64,000 nucleotides of DNA from Pseudomonas frederiksbergensis (GCF_000802155.2 NZ_JQGJ02000002.1:186001-250000), one strand, 5' to 3'. Counted from the first letter of the stretch, positions 54,538-63,222 are shown. Notes: generated by a model from the letters alone, not told the origin. Numbers and translations: made by a program.

Positions 54538-55227
54538 GTGTTAAAAAAACACGAGCAATCAATGATTGATGGTTTTTCGAATTTCATCGAACGGAAAGCA
54601 AAGGCGGCAGGGCGACAAATTACCCGCTGCTCATTTGATGGGCAAGATTCGATCGTTGGGGCAGATTATGTGTTTACCAACCACACCAATTTTCTGATGG
54701 TCGAGTTCAAGTACGAAGAGTCCGATCTAAAACGTGAGGGTCTGAAGCCCCGACGACTGCAGCTCTGCCGTATACTGGACGACCATGATGATTGGAGGGA
54801 CTTGAGCTCGCAATGTCACTACGTGGCTTGGACGGAAGCGCTCAAACCAGTCTCGCAAAGAAAGCGGTTCGTCAATTTCAACGGCTACTACGATGAGATC
54901 TGTAACCGAAGTGTTTTCGGAGAGCACTCTGATCTAAAACGAGATGTCCCATTTGGAGATTTCAAAGTTCAGGCTGGCCGGCTGGCAGATGATTTCTTAT
55001 CGGGAGAGCTGGGAATAGACTTCCCACGCTTTGAGCGATACACCGATTGGCTGACGAGTTTGGAGGGGAGCGGCTCCTCGGGAATCGAGCTTATGGTCGA
55101 CGATCATACCGAGGATGAATTAATCCTCTTAGATTTTCCCTCTGTTGGATCGCTGAAAAGCTGGTTGGATACAACGACGTTCCAGCCACCCACGCCTCGA
55201 AAATCCAGCGGGCCACGCATGGGGTGA
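54538..55227 (+). CDS. PD-(D/E)XK-like nuclease-fold protein
   Basis: A 229-aa protein with GADYVFTNHTNFLMVEFKYE: Asp43, then Glu56-x-Lys58, the D...E-x-K layout of restriction-like nucleases. The C-terminus (DELILLDFPSVGSLKSWL) is acidic. GTG 54538 is preceded by AGGAAG. The gene converges on a 337-aa unknown gene, so any partnership is uncertain. A single-gene defence nuclease is possible; the residues are consistent but the family is not recognised. Confidence 0.5.
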   Translation: MLKKHEQSMIDGFSNFIERKAKAAGRQITRCSFDGQDSIVGADYVFTNHTNFLMVEFKYEESDLKREGLKPRRLQLCRILDDHDDWRDLSSQCHYVAWTEALKPVSQRKRFVNFNGYYDEICNRSVFGEHSDLKRDVPFGDFKVQAGRLADDFLSGELGIDFPRFERYTDWLTSLEGSGSSGIELMVDDHTEDELILLDFPSVGSLKSWLDTTTFQPPTPRKSSGPRMG

Positions 55228-55369
55228 TCACCGTACTCTGCGTCACCACCTGCCGGCCCACGGTTGCCTCGCTGGATGGTGCGCAGAGGGATACCGGCAT
55301 GTATGGCCAGCAAGGGCAAGGGCGCCGCCTCCACCACTTGATCAACACCAAAACATTTGCACCCTGCGG

Positions 55370-56383
55370 TCACTGCTCAGGCCATAGGCCGTTAGCTTTC
55401 AGCAAACGAGCCGTATCCCGACCGTCAAGGAAGAGCAGGCGACAGGGTGCAGTCAGATTCCTCCTTATCGCAAAAGCCTCTGCCATGGCTCGCACGGAAG
55501 GCTCGATGGAGTGGCAATGCTGGATGACGTATACGTCTGCCGGGATGTTGAAAAGACGATAAATCTGATCTCCATTTTTCCCTAGGTCTGTAGGCTTCAT
55601 AGGATGGAATTTAGCGGGCCCCTTCAGCAGAAATGCGCCGGTCATCCTTTTTCCGCCAACCAAAAGACCTGAGGTGAAGATATCCGACTCCTCACCTCCC
55701 CAGTCATGTTGGGGCTCCTGTTGGAGTAAAGCGCAGATCAATTCCTTGACGCACTTTTCAGGAATAGTGCGCATTAATTCGAACTTGGTTTTGCTGGGCG
55801 TCCACGTTCGGTCGATCGCTGAAAACTGTTCGACTTCCTCCGGTAGGAGTGAAATTCCAAAGGAAAGCAGGGATGGGATGGATATGTCCGAGTCAACAAG
55901 GTCTCCGATCACGATCGGAATGGCGCTAATGACGCCGTCTTCGGCTTCTGCGATATAGGCAAAAACGAAGGGGCTTGTGACCCCGGAGAGCCGTGTATAT
56001 GCGGTGTCATTCACCAAACCTGATTTGGAAAACGCCAGGCTGAGTTTCACGTTTTCGAACGGGGAGGTGAGGGTTGTATACATCTCAAGCCCTGGCGCTT
56101 TGTTATTGGCTCCAAAACCTTTTCCCGTGAGACATCCGGTGTAGATGAAGAGCTGCCCTTTCTGAGCCTTTCCCTCCATCAGCAGCTCTTGAAGCGTCTT
56201 GATTTGCCCAACTGAAATCGCCTTTAGAACGTACGCACCGACGTCGTTCGAAAGGATGGCCGATGCCATTGAGACGGGCAGTCCGCTTAGCGATCGATGG
56301 ATATCTGAGGGCAGCCCCTGATTTTTTATCAGACTCAGAACTCGATTGCGGCTCAGATAGTAAGCCATCAGATTTGGTGTCAT
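55370..56383 (-). CDS. Hypothetical protein, 337 aa
   Basis: No family recognised. It is soluble, with FIYTGCLTGKGFGANNKAPG, FVFAYIAEAEDGVISAIPIV and a late DVYVIQHCHSIEPSVRAMAE as its most distinctive stretches. I place the start at ATG 56383 with TAGGA upstream; an upstream frame to 56518 is unsupported. It converges with the nuclease-like gene and is followed upstream by the umu remnant, so it appears to be a single-gene cargo unit. Confidence 0.6.
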   Translation of the reverse strand: MTPNLMAYYLSRNRVLSLIKNQGLPSDIHRSLSGLPVSMASAILSNDVGAYVLKAISVGQIKTLQELLMEGKAQKGQLFIYTGCLTGKGFGANNKAPGLEMYTTLTSPFENVKLSLAFSKSGLVNDTAYTRLSGVTSPFVFAYIAEAEDGVISAIPIVIGDLVDSDISIPSLLSFGISLLPEEVEQFSAIDRTWTPSKTKFELMRTIPEKCVKELICALLQQEPQHDWGGEESDIFTSGLLVGGKRMTGAFLLKGPAKFHPMKPTDLGKNGDQIYRLFNIPADVYVIQHCHSIEPSVRAMAEAFAIRRNLTAPCRLLFLDGRDTARLLKANGLWPEQ

Positions 56384-56584
56384 GGATTGTCCTAAGATTT
56401 CACCAGTGTGAGCTGGCTGCTGGCGCCGGTACCTTGATGGAGCTCTGGCTATTCGGGGTAAATATCGATGCACTCTGCTTGGCAATGCAAGATGGTGGCG
56501 GTTAGGCATGGAGTACATTTGTACTCCTGTCGATTTTTTCTCCTACCACGGCCCCTCACCAACAGAGTCAGCATCCTGTCCATC

Positions 56585-56866
56585 CTAAAGCGCCTTGAAT
56601 TTCATCAACTGATTGATGCTCGTGGTGTAGCTCCTGCTCATCATCTCGCGCTTCATGGCCCACGCCGCATCGATCGGCATCCGCGCGGAGTGCAGCGCAT
56701 TCTTGCCAAACTTCAGATTGATGCGATCCAACACACGCATCAGCTCGTCTGACCTAGCAGGTTGCGAGGGCGTGAACAGATCACCGGTAAACTCATCTCG
56801 CTTGCGTAGATCCATAAGCAGGGTCTCTGCCTTGCTGTACCGGTAGGTGGGGCGCTTAGGGGACAT
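56585..56866 (-). pseudogene. umuC: umuC remnant (C-terminal end only)
   Basis: Ninety-three codons encode the DUF4113 tail of UmuC (YRYSKAETLLMDLRKRDEFT, RVLDRINLKFGKNALHSARM, REMMSRSYTTSINQLMKFKA). The polymerase, fingers and little-finger domains, about 330 codons, are missing. The deletion joins the tail directly to the end of umuD, with an ATG overlapping the umuD stop, so the fragment could still be translated but cannot polymerise DNA. Confidence 0.88.
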
Positions 56867-57287
56867 GGAGGGTCAGACTCCAGGTCACCACACCAAAGAC
56901 TTCGATCTCCTCGAGGCCCTGGATCGGAGGGTACCAGGGGTTGTCGGAGCTCAGCATCCAGCCACCATTGAGCTGTCGATCCAGGCGTTTGACCACGGGT
57001 TGATTGTCGATGTAGGCGACGACCACATTCCCAACCTGCGGCGTCCGTGCTCTGTCGATGACGAGCTTCGTCCCATTCAAAATGCCCGCCGGCGACATGC
57101 TGTCCCCCTCGGTTTCACCGAGCCCGACGTCCGGGGCTCTGAGGTCTACCAGGTCGTCCAGAGAGATCGGGGCTTCGTAGTGATCGGCCGCAGGGCTGGG
57201 ACAGCCGCCCGAGGCTCGGCCTGATAAAACCTGGAGGAGGGTGGGCAGCTCGGATTCAGTTATTTGGCGTAGGGAAATGAGGTTCAT
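56856..57287 (-). CDS. umuD: UmuD-like SOS self-cleaving protein
   Basis: A 143-aa LexA-fold peptidase. The cleavage-region linker (SGRASGGCPSPAAD) precedes the catalytic domain with the nucleophile in ETEGDSMSPAGI and the Lys in QPVVKRLDRQL, so self-cleavage should work. ATG 57287 gives normal UmuD length. A LexA box lies 20 bases upstream. Its polymerase partner gene is reduced to a tail, leaving this as an orphan that might still bind host UmuC or Pol proteins. Confidence 0.88.
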   Translation of the reverse strand: MNLISLRQITESELPTLLQVLSGRASGGCPSPAADHYEAPISLDDLVDLRAPDVGLGETEGDSMSPAGILNGTKLVIDRARTPQVGNVVVAYIDNQPVVKRLDRQLNGGWMLSSDNPWYPPIQGLEEIEVFGVVTWSLTLHVP

Positions 57288-57306
57288 AGGAGCATTTCTT
57301 ATAATG

Positions 57307-57322
57307 CTGGATGCATATACAG
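57307..57322 (-). promoter_or_regulatory. LexA (SOS) box of umuD
   Basis: CTGGATGCATATACAG fits CTG-N10-CAG, and its right half ATATACAG is a full consensus match. It overlaps the umuD promoter region on the minus strand. Confidence 0.75.
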
Positions 57323-57522
57323 TACGCGGTAAAATTGGCACCGGCCACCTTCAAACGACGGTAGGACTTTACGCTTTCAGGAATGCGTGTTTCGGGCCGG
57401 GGGCATTTCGCCTGGTATATATGCCGACCGCCGTCTCGCTCTAGACAAATTCGACCGGGGTGATACGGTCGCAAGCGCGCCATAACCTCCGTGTCGCACG
57501 GACTAGCCGAACAGGTAGCCCT

Positions 57523-58185
57523 ATGATTTCAGCAGTTGTCTTCGACGCCTTTGGCACCGTGCTCAACCTTCAAACTAAGCTTCATCCATTCAGACAACTG
57601 CTCAAGGAAGGGATCAAAGCTGGCCGCCGGGCGAGCCCGAGTGATGTGCGGGTGCTGATGAGCACCCCGTGGTCGCTAGAAGAGGCTGCGGATCAATTGG
57701 GTATCCGGGTGTCGCCCGCTCGCCTGCAAGAGCTGGAGGCCGATCTGAATCGCGAAGTTGCATCGATCACACCCTTCCAGGATGGGATTGAGGCCGTGGC
57801 ATTGCTCCGCGCAGAAGGTGTGCGGGTGGGCATTTGCTCCAACCTTTGCCAGCCTTATGGAGCTGCGGTGCTGCAGGCCTTTCCGAAGCTCGATGGCTAC
57901 GCCTTTAGCTATCAGGTCGGTGCGATGAAACCGGACGCCGTGATCTACCAGTCCATCTGCAATGCATTGCAGGTGACGCCTGGGCACCTATTCGGCGATC
58001 AGCATGACCAGATCGCGATGGTAGGCGATTCGCTGAAGTGCGATCAAGATGGGCCCAAGGCAGTAGGGATGCTGGGGTTTCATCTGGATAGGTCGGGCAG
58101 GGGGGCCGTGCGGGATTTGGTTCAATTTGCGCAGTTGGTTATTGAGTCAAGGCGCAGTCACCGTAAGGGCGGGTTTGGGGACTGA
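57523..58185 (+). CDS. HAD-family hydrolase (intact copy)
   Basis: A 220-aa haloacid-dehalogenase-like phosphatase, subfamily IA: motif I VVFDAFGTVLNL (nucleophile Asp8), motif II GICSNLCQPYG (Ser), motif III Lys in QVGAMKPDAV, and motif IV MVGDSLKCDQDGPKAVG. A helical cap lies between. The substrate is unknown. Three broken relatives occur in this island (42.95, 58.46 and 60.22 kb), so it is the parent or sibling of a repeated module. ATG 57523 follows AGGTAG. Confidence 0.88.
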   Translation: MISAVVFDAFGTVLNLQTKLHPFRQLLKEGIKAGRRASPSDVRVLMSTPWSLEEAADQLGIRVSPARLQELEADLNREVASITPFQDGIEAVALLRAEGVRVGICSNLCQPYGAAVLQAFPKLDGYAFSYQVGAMKPDAVIYQSICNALQVTPGHLFGDQHDQIAMVGDSLKCDQDGPKAVGMLGFHLDRSGRGAVRDLVQFAQLVIESRRSHRKGGFGD

Positions 58186-58454
58186 GGGGTTCAACAAACG
58201 GCGCAATAAAAGAGCTGATACCAAACCAGCTGGAGAATGAGGAAGGCGCTGTTTCGAGATCTTTCGCAACGCGTGCGAGGACGTCGAAGTCGTCACGTTC
58301 GACGAGCTGATAGGCTAGCTTCGTATGCTGGCTCAGCACCCGCCAGTGGCGGATCCGGCCGACACCCCAGATGTGTTCTGAAAGGCCTCATGGGTTTCTA
58401 TTTATGCATACATCTCAAGCGCCTCACGGTCTATGGTGTCCGGCGGATCGCTCA

Positions 58455-58761
58455 TCTTTACGGCGCAGCCGTGACAGGTCTGTTCCCATATCTTGACGTT
58501 TACGCATACAACTATCAGTCAGGCATGCTCAAGCCTGCCCCTTAAATCTATCGGTGGGTGTGTGAGTAACCTGATGCTGCGCCAGGTGGCGGGTTCGGTT
58601 CCGGGCACTCGGGACATATGATCGCAGACTCGATGCGGCGTGATCATGATGGCCCGAGAGTTGTGGGAATCATGTGTCATCACCTCGGTCGGAGGGGAGA
58701 TGGGCAGGTGGACACCTTATTGGGGTTCGCTCGTCTGGTCGTAGACGCCTATCGGCACTGA
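58455..58761 (+). pseudogene. HAD hydrolase remnant B (3' part)
   Basis: Starts as HLYGAAVTGLFPYLDVYAYN then YQSGMLKPAP and a stop; the homology resumes with MIADSMRRDHDGP and a C-terminal end near LLGFARLV. It is closest to remnant A at 42950-43269 at the DNA level (GACGTTTACGCATACA and following). The motif I half is missing and internal stops occur. Confidence 0.75.
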
Positions 58762-58857
58762 TGGGCGGCGCCGTTATTGAGGCCTCTCAGCAGGATTCCA
58801 ACAGAGAAGGCGCTGCGCTACCATCCTGATTCTCAAAGTGATCTGGCAGGGAATTGC

Positions 58858-59976
58858 ATGAACGCAGCGGCTCGTTTTAAGAAGGATGACATTTTGGCGG
58901 AGTTTCCTGAGATTGATTCCAGGTACACGTTGATAGGCGATGAGGCAATTGGAGAGATCAGTGGCTTCGGGGCTGTATGGCGTGCACAGGATAATTGGAT
59001 TGACTCCACCGTTGCGATTAAATTTAGCGAACACAAACTTTCGGATGAAGTGAGACTTTGCCGAGAAATCGATGGAGAGACAGCTCGCGTTTTTGATTTC
59101 TATAAAGGTGTCAATGGATGGGAAGCTTACACCATGGAGCACCTCGAAAAACCATGGTCAACTCTTTCAAGCTTTATAGAAAAACGGCGGTACAAAAAAT
59201 CCGATATCCAGTTTTATTTTGAATGCTTTGAAATACTACGTGCAATTTTGCACGGCTTAAGTTCCATGCATGGAAAACCCTATCAGCGTGGAAGTCGCGT
59301 CATCCATGCCGATATAAAGCCGGGCAACATTTTCCTACTTAATAAAAGAAAAAAACGGCCACATACCGTATTCACCATGCCGGCATACGTTGACATGGTT
59401 AAGCTCATAGACTTAGGGGTAAGCACATACCGTGGAGGAAAGCCCATAGGATACACCCCAGCCTATCGTCCACCTCAGATGAACTCGGTTGGGTCAGGCT
59501 TTGACCTTTACGCGGTTGCGATCACCTTTGCCGAGCTAATTACTAAGCAACGCCCTATGCACGAAAACCTCAAAAATCCTGCAGCCATTCGTAGGGTGCT
59601 TGCCACCCGATCCTCAGGATCGTTTTTCATGGATGAGCTAGCAGTTGAAATAATCAAGAGATGCAAAAACGCTGCAACCCAATCTACGCACACTGCAGAA
59701 AAATTGATAACATACTTGGACTCAAAGTTGTTTGATCGCGAGCACTTAGGACTCATGTGCCTTCGAGAACTCGTGAAATCAGGAGTAGGCTCAGGGACAA
59801 AGGATGAACTGGCTGAGGCTATATATCCCACTATTGCAAAATACTGGGGGTGGGAGCGAAGTTCAGCAAAACGCAAAGCGATGACGAATGACTTCGTAGA
59901 TACACTGGTGGAGGAAGGCTTCGTAAGAAAAAGCACGGCGCCGAGAAGATTTGTTGTGGCCAATGGAGCGTCCTAG
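58858..59976 (+). CDS. Eukaryote-like Ser/Thr protein kinase
   Basis: A 372-aa cytosolic kinase. The glycine loop GEISGFGAVW, ATP-anchoring Lys55 (VAIKF), catalytic loop VIHADIKPGNIFL (Asp152, with HAD in place of HRD), metal site KLIDLGVS (DLG in place of DFG) and AYRPPQ are present, so activity is plausible. Residues about 295-372 look like a winged helix (LRELVKSGVGSGTKDELAEA, VEEGFVRKSTAPRRF). No membrane segment. AGGGA precedes ATG 58858. Island kinases of this kind (Stk2 for example) act in abortive defence; the role here is inference. Confidence 0.8.
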   Translation: MNAAARFKKDDILAEFPEIDSRYTLIGDEAIGEISGFGAVWRAQDNWIDSTVAIKFSEHKLSDEVRLCREIDGETARVFDFYKGVNGWEAYTMEHLEKPWSTLSSFIEKRRYKKSDIQFYFECFEILRAILHGLSSMHGKPYQRGSRVIHADIKPGNIFLLNKRKKRPHTVFTMPAYVDMVKLIDLGVSTYRGGKPIGYTPAYRPPQMNSVGSGFDLYAVAITFAELITKQRPMHENLKNPAAIRRVLATRSSGSFFMDELAVEIIKRCKNAATQSTHTAEKLITYLDSKLFDREHLGLMCLRELVKSGVGSGTKDELAEAIYPTIAKYWGWERSSAKRKAMTNDFVDTLVEEGFVRKSTAPRRFVVANGAS

Positions 59977-60221
59977 CTACCCCTATAGTCTGCCTCATTT
60001 ATGGGGCAGCGATGACATAGAAGGGCTCATGCATTAGAGCCGTCGGCCAAAGTCGGTTGCCATGCGCAGTGCTGACGACGTCCACTGACTATTAGCGGGT
60101 TGGTGGACTGATTGAGCCCTCTTGATTGCCCTCCTCGACGAATGCTGTAGGGTCGGTATGGTCAAGTGTTAGGCCACGTTAGCCAATTGCGATGGTTCGT
60201 ATGAATCCATTTGGTAAATCC
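59977..60221. other. Intergenic, no gene seen
   Basis: About 245 bp between the kinase gene and HAD remnant C with no supported coding frame. Confidence 0.5.
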
Positions 60222-60450
60222 ATGATTTCAGCTGTGGTCTTTGTTGCCTTTGGCACCCTGGTCGACCTCCAAAGCAAGCGTCACCCTTTCATGAAATTAC
60301 TCAAGGAAGGGATTGTGGGGGCCGCGGGGTCAGCCCGGACAATGTGCGGGTGTTGATGAGCAACCCAAGGTCTCTGAGGGATGCTGTGGATCAATTGGGT
60401 ATCCGCATATCGCCTACTTGCCTGCAAGCGCTGCAGCTCGCTCAGTACTT
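60222..60450 (+). pseudogene. HAD hydrolase remnant C (5' part)
   Basis: ATG 60222 starts MISAVVFVAFGTLVDLQSKR, matching the first 75 codons of the intact gene, but the nucleophile Asp is Val and a frameshift near 60318 breaks the frame. Homology at DNA level continues to about GCCTGCAAGCGCTGCAG, then ends. Confidence 0.8.
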
Positions 60451-60547
60451 AGCACCTGCAAACCTTATCGACGTTCCAGATTTTTTCTGAAGGAATAGGC
60501 GGGTGAGATGATGAATGGATTTCCAGCGGGGGGAGCGGCTTGGCTGA

Positions 60548-60862
60548 TCAAATACTGGCCAGCATCTTTTCCAGCTGCGCGTGTTCCCAAGTGCTCAGCA
60601 GCTCGACCGGGTCAGTACCAAATTGCTGCGATGAGTCGAAAGTGTACGCACGACCGTCTGGGCAATAGCAGCTATCGCAGTAATCCAGAGTTTCGCAATC
60701 GTTGTAGAACGTGATGACCCAGCCATCGGTTTCGACGCTCATCATGCCGCTGTACATTTCAGTCAAAGGTTTCTCACCCAAGCGGCGCATGGTGCGAACG
60801 CCCAAAGCGATATCCCGAAGCACCTGATAGGCCTCGCGGGCAGTAAGCGGTTTTGCTGGCAA
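60548..60862 (-). CDS. Small Pseudomonas protein (DUF7693-like)
   Basis: A protein of about 104 aa: TAREAYQVLRDIALGVRTMR, then GWVITFYNDCETLDYCDSCY and a C-terminal DPVELLSTWEHAQLEKML. This matches a small conserved Pseudomonas family of unknown role. No ATG occurs near the expected start; TTG 60862 with AAGG upstream is my choice, and the open frame continues to 60994. Confidence 0.55.
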   Translation of the reverse strand: MPAKPLTAREAYQVLRDIALGVRTMRRLGEKPLTEMYSGMMSVETDGWVITFYNDCETLDYCDSCYCPDGRAYTFDSSQQFGTDPVELLSTWEHAQLEKMLASI

Positions 60863-60976
60863 TCGAAACGTGCCTTTGTGGGACTGTGTGGGCCCTATGG
60901 TATATGAAACTTCGCGCGGGAAGCGTGTCGCGCTGCCGGCGATTTGGTAGCCTCGGGCTCTATTTGGAGATCTCGA

Positions 60977-61549
60977 ATGACAGTCAACGCACAATCAGAA
61001 CTGGCTTCCCGCTACGGCGCCGCTGACATCTCGCCTCTCATGCCCTGGAACGAGACGATCGATCAGTTGCTCGACCATCGCAGCGTTCGTGCTTTCACTG
61101 ATCAGCCACTTCCTGACGGCACCATAGAGACCCTGGTCGCCGCGGCGCAATCAGCGTCGACCTCGTCAAACCTGCAGGTCTGGAGCGTTGTCGCTGTTCA
61201 GGACAGCGATCGGAAAGCGCGCCTCTCTGCACTGGCAGGAAACCAAGCCTACATCCGGCAGGCGCCTCTGTTCTTTGTATGGCTTGCCGACCTGTCTAGG
61301 ATCACCCGCGTTGCTGAGCAGCAGGGTGTGGAGCTCGAAGCAGTGCCTTACTTGGAAAGCCTGTTGCTCGGAACGATCGACGCCGCCTTGGCTGCTCAGA
61401 ACGCTGTGGTCGCTCTGGAATCTCTGGGACTAGGCAGCGTGTATATCGGCGCAATTCGAAACGACATTGAAGGCGTGGCCAACGGGATTTCACGCTTTTT
61501 CTCAACCAAATGGATAGATCTGAGAGGTTTGGAAGTAAATGCAACCTAG
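60977..61549 (+). pseudogene. Nitroreductase (NfsA-like), 3'-truncated
   Basis: The first ~170 codons are a good NfsA/FRP-type flavin reductase: LLDHRSVRAFTDQPLPDGTI, AQSASTSSNLQVWSVVAVQD and AALAAQNAVVALESLGLGSV then YIGAIRNDIEGVA. After that the family continues for about 70-90 more residues, but here an unrelated tail (RFFSTKWIDLRGLEVNAT) ends at 61549. ATG 60977 follows GGAG. The broken 3' end marks a rearrangement junction near 61487. Confidence 0.7.
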
Positions 61550-61883
61550 AGCCTATAGAGAGGGAAAAGTTGTCGCAGATTTGAAGGAATCGGTGTTTAA
61601 GGCGTACATCGTCCAGATTCGGCGTTTGAGAGGGAATCTAGAGTTATTGTTACTTCAGAGCACTATTAAAGAGCAGTGTGTAAATCACTTTTTAACACCG
61701 TTAACCACTGTGGTTTACAGTGCAAAAAAAGGTTTACACCTTCTCCAGGTCGTGGCGATGCGGATTGATCTTGCCTCATTAGGTCACTCCTGTAAGACCA
61801 CGCGCCGGCATGAAGCAGACCGGCGTTTTATCCAAGCTTTCTGATGAGTAGGGTCAGAGGGTCAAGGTGTGCGACTGTCTGAT
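61550..61883. other. Intergenic after truncated nitroreductase
   Basis: About 330 bp with no confident gene. The word GGTTTACA occurs twice within 30 bases (near 61710-61737), with TGTAAATC nearby, possibly regulatory. A frame from 61539 to 61844 is open but has no support. Confidence 0.45.
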
Positions 61884-62987
61884 TTACCGCGCAGGAACAG
61901 GCTTGCGACTCACCAACATAACCGTCAAACCACGAATCTTCTCCGAGGCACTGGAGATCTCTGGATCATCAGACCCAGCTGCGCTGTCTGCCAAAGCGTC
62001 TCTGATGGAAACAAGGATGCGTCCGAGCGTTTTGGGGTGGTAAGAACTCCGATCGTCTTTGGGGAAAATTGGAATCGATGGGAGAGGGTGGAGTGGATCA
62101 ATATTCAGGTAACGCAGGTAAGGACCAAAGACTTCATCGAAATGGGGTGACAGCGGCACCCATCCATCCTTGGCTGAGCGAAGCTCAACCCAACGTCCGT
62201 CCGACCTACGATTAAACTGATCGAGATGGCCGGGCGCCCGGGCGTTTCCCATAACGCTCCAGAGCTGGCGGCCCGAGTACCTGGCCATGATTAGGTACAT
62301 CTCAATTATTCGGAATTCGTGCACGCCCATGAAATTCGGTAGCGATTTTAAGACCCAGTCCAGCTGAGCATCGGTCAAAAAGCCGATCGCCTTGGGTTGC
62401 TTGAAAGCGAGATTAGGTAGGGGCTGCGCGGCAACATTCTGGCGTGAGGCTGACGTATCCTTGAGGTAAAAATCCAAAAACTGCATCGCGCAGCGAACCT
62501 CTCGCTTCCAAACATTTTTCTCGATTTCGCCGTCATCACCAATCGTCCTGGAATCGGTGAACGGGCGCCAGATTGGGTTTATAGGCCAACCCTCAAAAGC
62601 GACGCTGGGTTCCTGCACGAAGCGAGCCTGTTTGCCGGACACAATCCAAGCTTTTGGCGGATTGAGCACAAACTCTGTGTAGCTCTCAAAGTCTTTGCGG
62701 CGCCAGTCAACGAGTGACAGGCCATGAGCAAAACTCCAATTGAGCATTTTCTCCAGACCCATAATGCAGCTGTGGTACTGACGGTGAGGATTTTCGGCGC
62801 CCCAATTGTGAGCAATCCAATTCACAAACCTGTCGACGTACCAGATGTTTATGAAGGGATTGGCTGCCGGGTCTATCTGGGCTAGCCGATCAGCCACAGC
62901 GAGATTCGTAGGAAAGGATCGAAGCTGATTTGGCCTCCAGTACACATAGGGAGGGAAAATCGGGAATGGGATGAACGGCCGAGTCAT
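61884..62987 (-). CDS. Integrase-like protein lacking the catalytic C-terminus
   Basis: A 367-aa protein. The N-terminal part (WYVDRFVNWIAHNWGAENPH) and a box-I-like IMARYSGRQLWSVMG (Arg) resemble tyrosine recombinases, but the H-x-x-R and Tyr boxes are absent; the protein stops with a short unrelated tail (VMLVSRKPVPAR). It may be truncated at 61884 or be a degenerate core-binding homologue. It is the last gene before the right transposon end. Confidence 0.55.
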   Translation of the reverse strand: MTRPFIPFPIFPPYVYWRPNQLRSFPTNLAVADRLAQIDPAANPFINIWYVDRFVNWIAHNWGAENPHRQYHSCIMGLEKMLNWSFAHGLSLVDWRRKDFESYTEFVLNPPKAWIVSGKQARFVQEPSVAFEGWPINPIWRPFTDSRTIGDDGEIEKNVWKREVRCAMQFLDFYLKDTSASRQNVAAQPLPNLAFKQPKAIGFLTDAQLDWVLKSLPNFMGVHEFRIIEMYLIMARYSGRQLWSVMGNARAPGHLDQFNRRSDGRWVELRSAKDGWVPLSPHFDEVFGPYLRYLNIDPLHPLPSIPIFPKDDRSSYHPKTLGRILVSIRDALADSAAGSDDPEISSASEKIRGLTVMLVSRKPVPAR

Positions 62988-63095
62988 GACAGAACCAGGG
63001 GGCTAGAATGAGTGATGGCTCCTTTAACCTATAGCAGAAAGCTGCAGCATTGCCATGGTGGATGTCATGGTGGAATGGGGTTCAGGGTCGGGTGG

Positions 63096-63217
63096 GTCAA
63101 CCGGAGGTTAGCGAAGGGTCATGCGCAGAGATAGGATTATGAATGGAACCCAAGCTTTTGATTTTCCAAGAAACGGGGGTTTGTGGGGATTTGACCGGAG
63201 GTATGTGGGATTGGACA
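63096..63217. repeat. Right transposon end with three repeats
   Basis: The terminal repeat (63196-63217) reads CGGAGGTATGTGGGATTGG then ACA. Inside it, CCAAGAAACGGGGGTTTGTG (63166-63185) and GTCAACCGGAGGTTAGCG (63096-63113) are relatives of the left-end sites in the same outward orientation. Three spaced sites here and four on the left give the asymmetric layout common in Tn7-like elements. Confidence 0.75.
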
Positions 63218-63222
63218 CTCAT
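63218..63222. repeat. Target site duplication, right copy
   Basis: CTCAT directly follows the terminal ACA and equals the five bases before the left end. Confidence 0.88.

Larger units (their letters stand above)
23648..63217. mobile_element. Tn7/Tn5053-like transposon, 39.6 kb, carrying defence cargo
   Basis: A complete element bounded by inverted repeats: 22 bp, 19 identical, starting TGTCCAA and sharing CACATACCTCCG at 23658-23669 and, on the other strand, at the right end. The ends are flanked by the duplication CTCAT. TnsB-, TniB- and TniQ-type genes lie just inside the left end. A TnpS/TnpT-like resolution module is at 46.6-48.8 kb. The rest is cargo, much of it resembling anti-phage systems, with lower GC and more broken genes than the flanks. 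It sits between genes, not at glmS or a tRNA gene. Confidence 0.9.

Noticed and set aside
61539..61844. A 101-codon frame after the nitroreductase remnant
   Set aside because: No ribosome site, no family features, low-complexity hydrophobic and basic stretches; left as non-coding.
23648..63217. ICE or prophage interpretation of the island
   Set aside because: No conjugation, relaxase, capsid or terminase genes are seen, and the ends and 5-bp duplication fit transposition.
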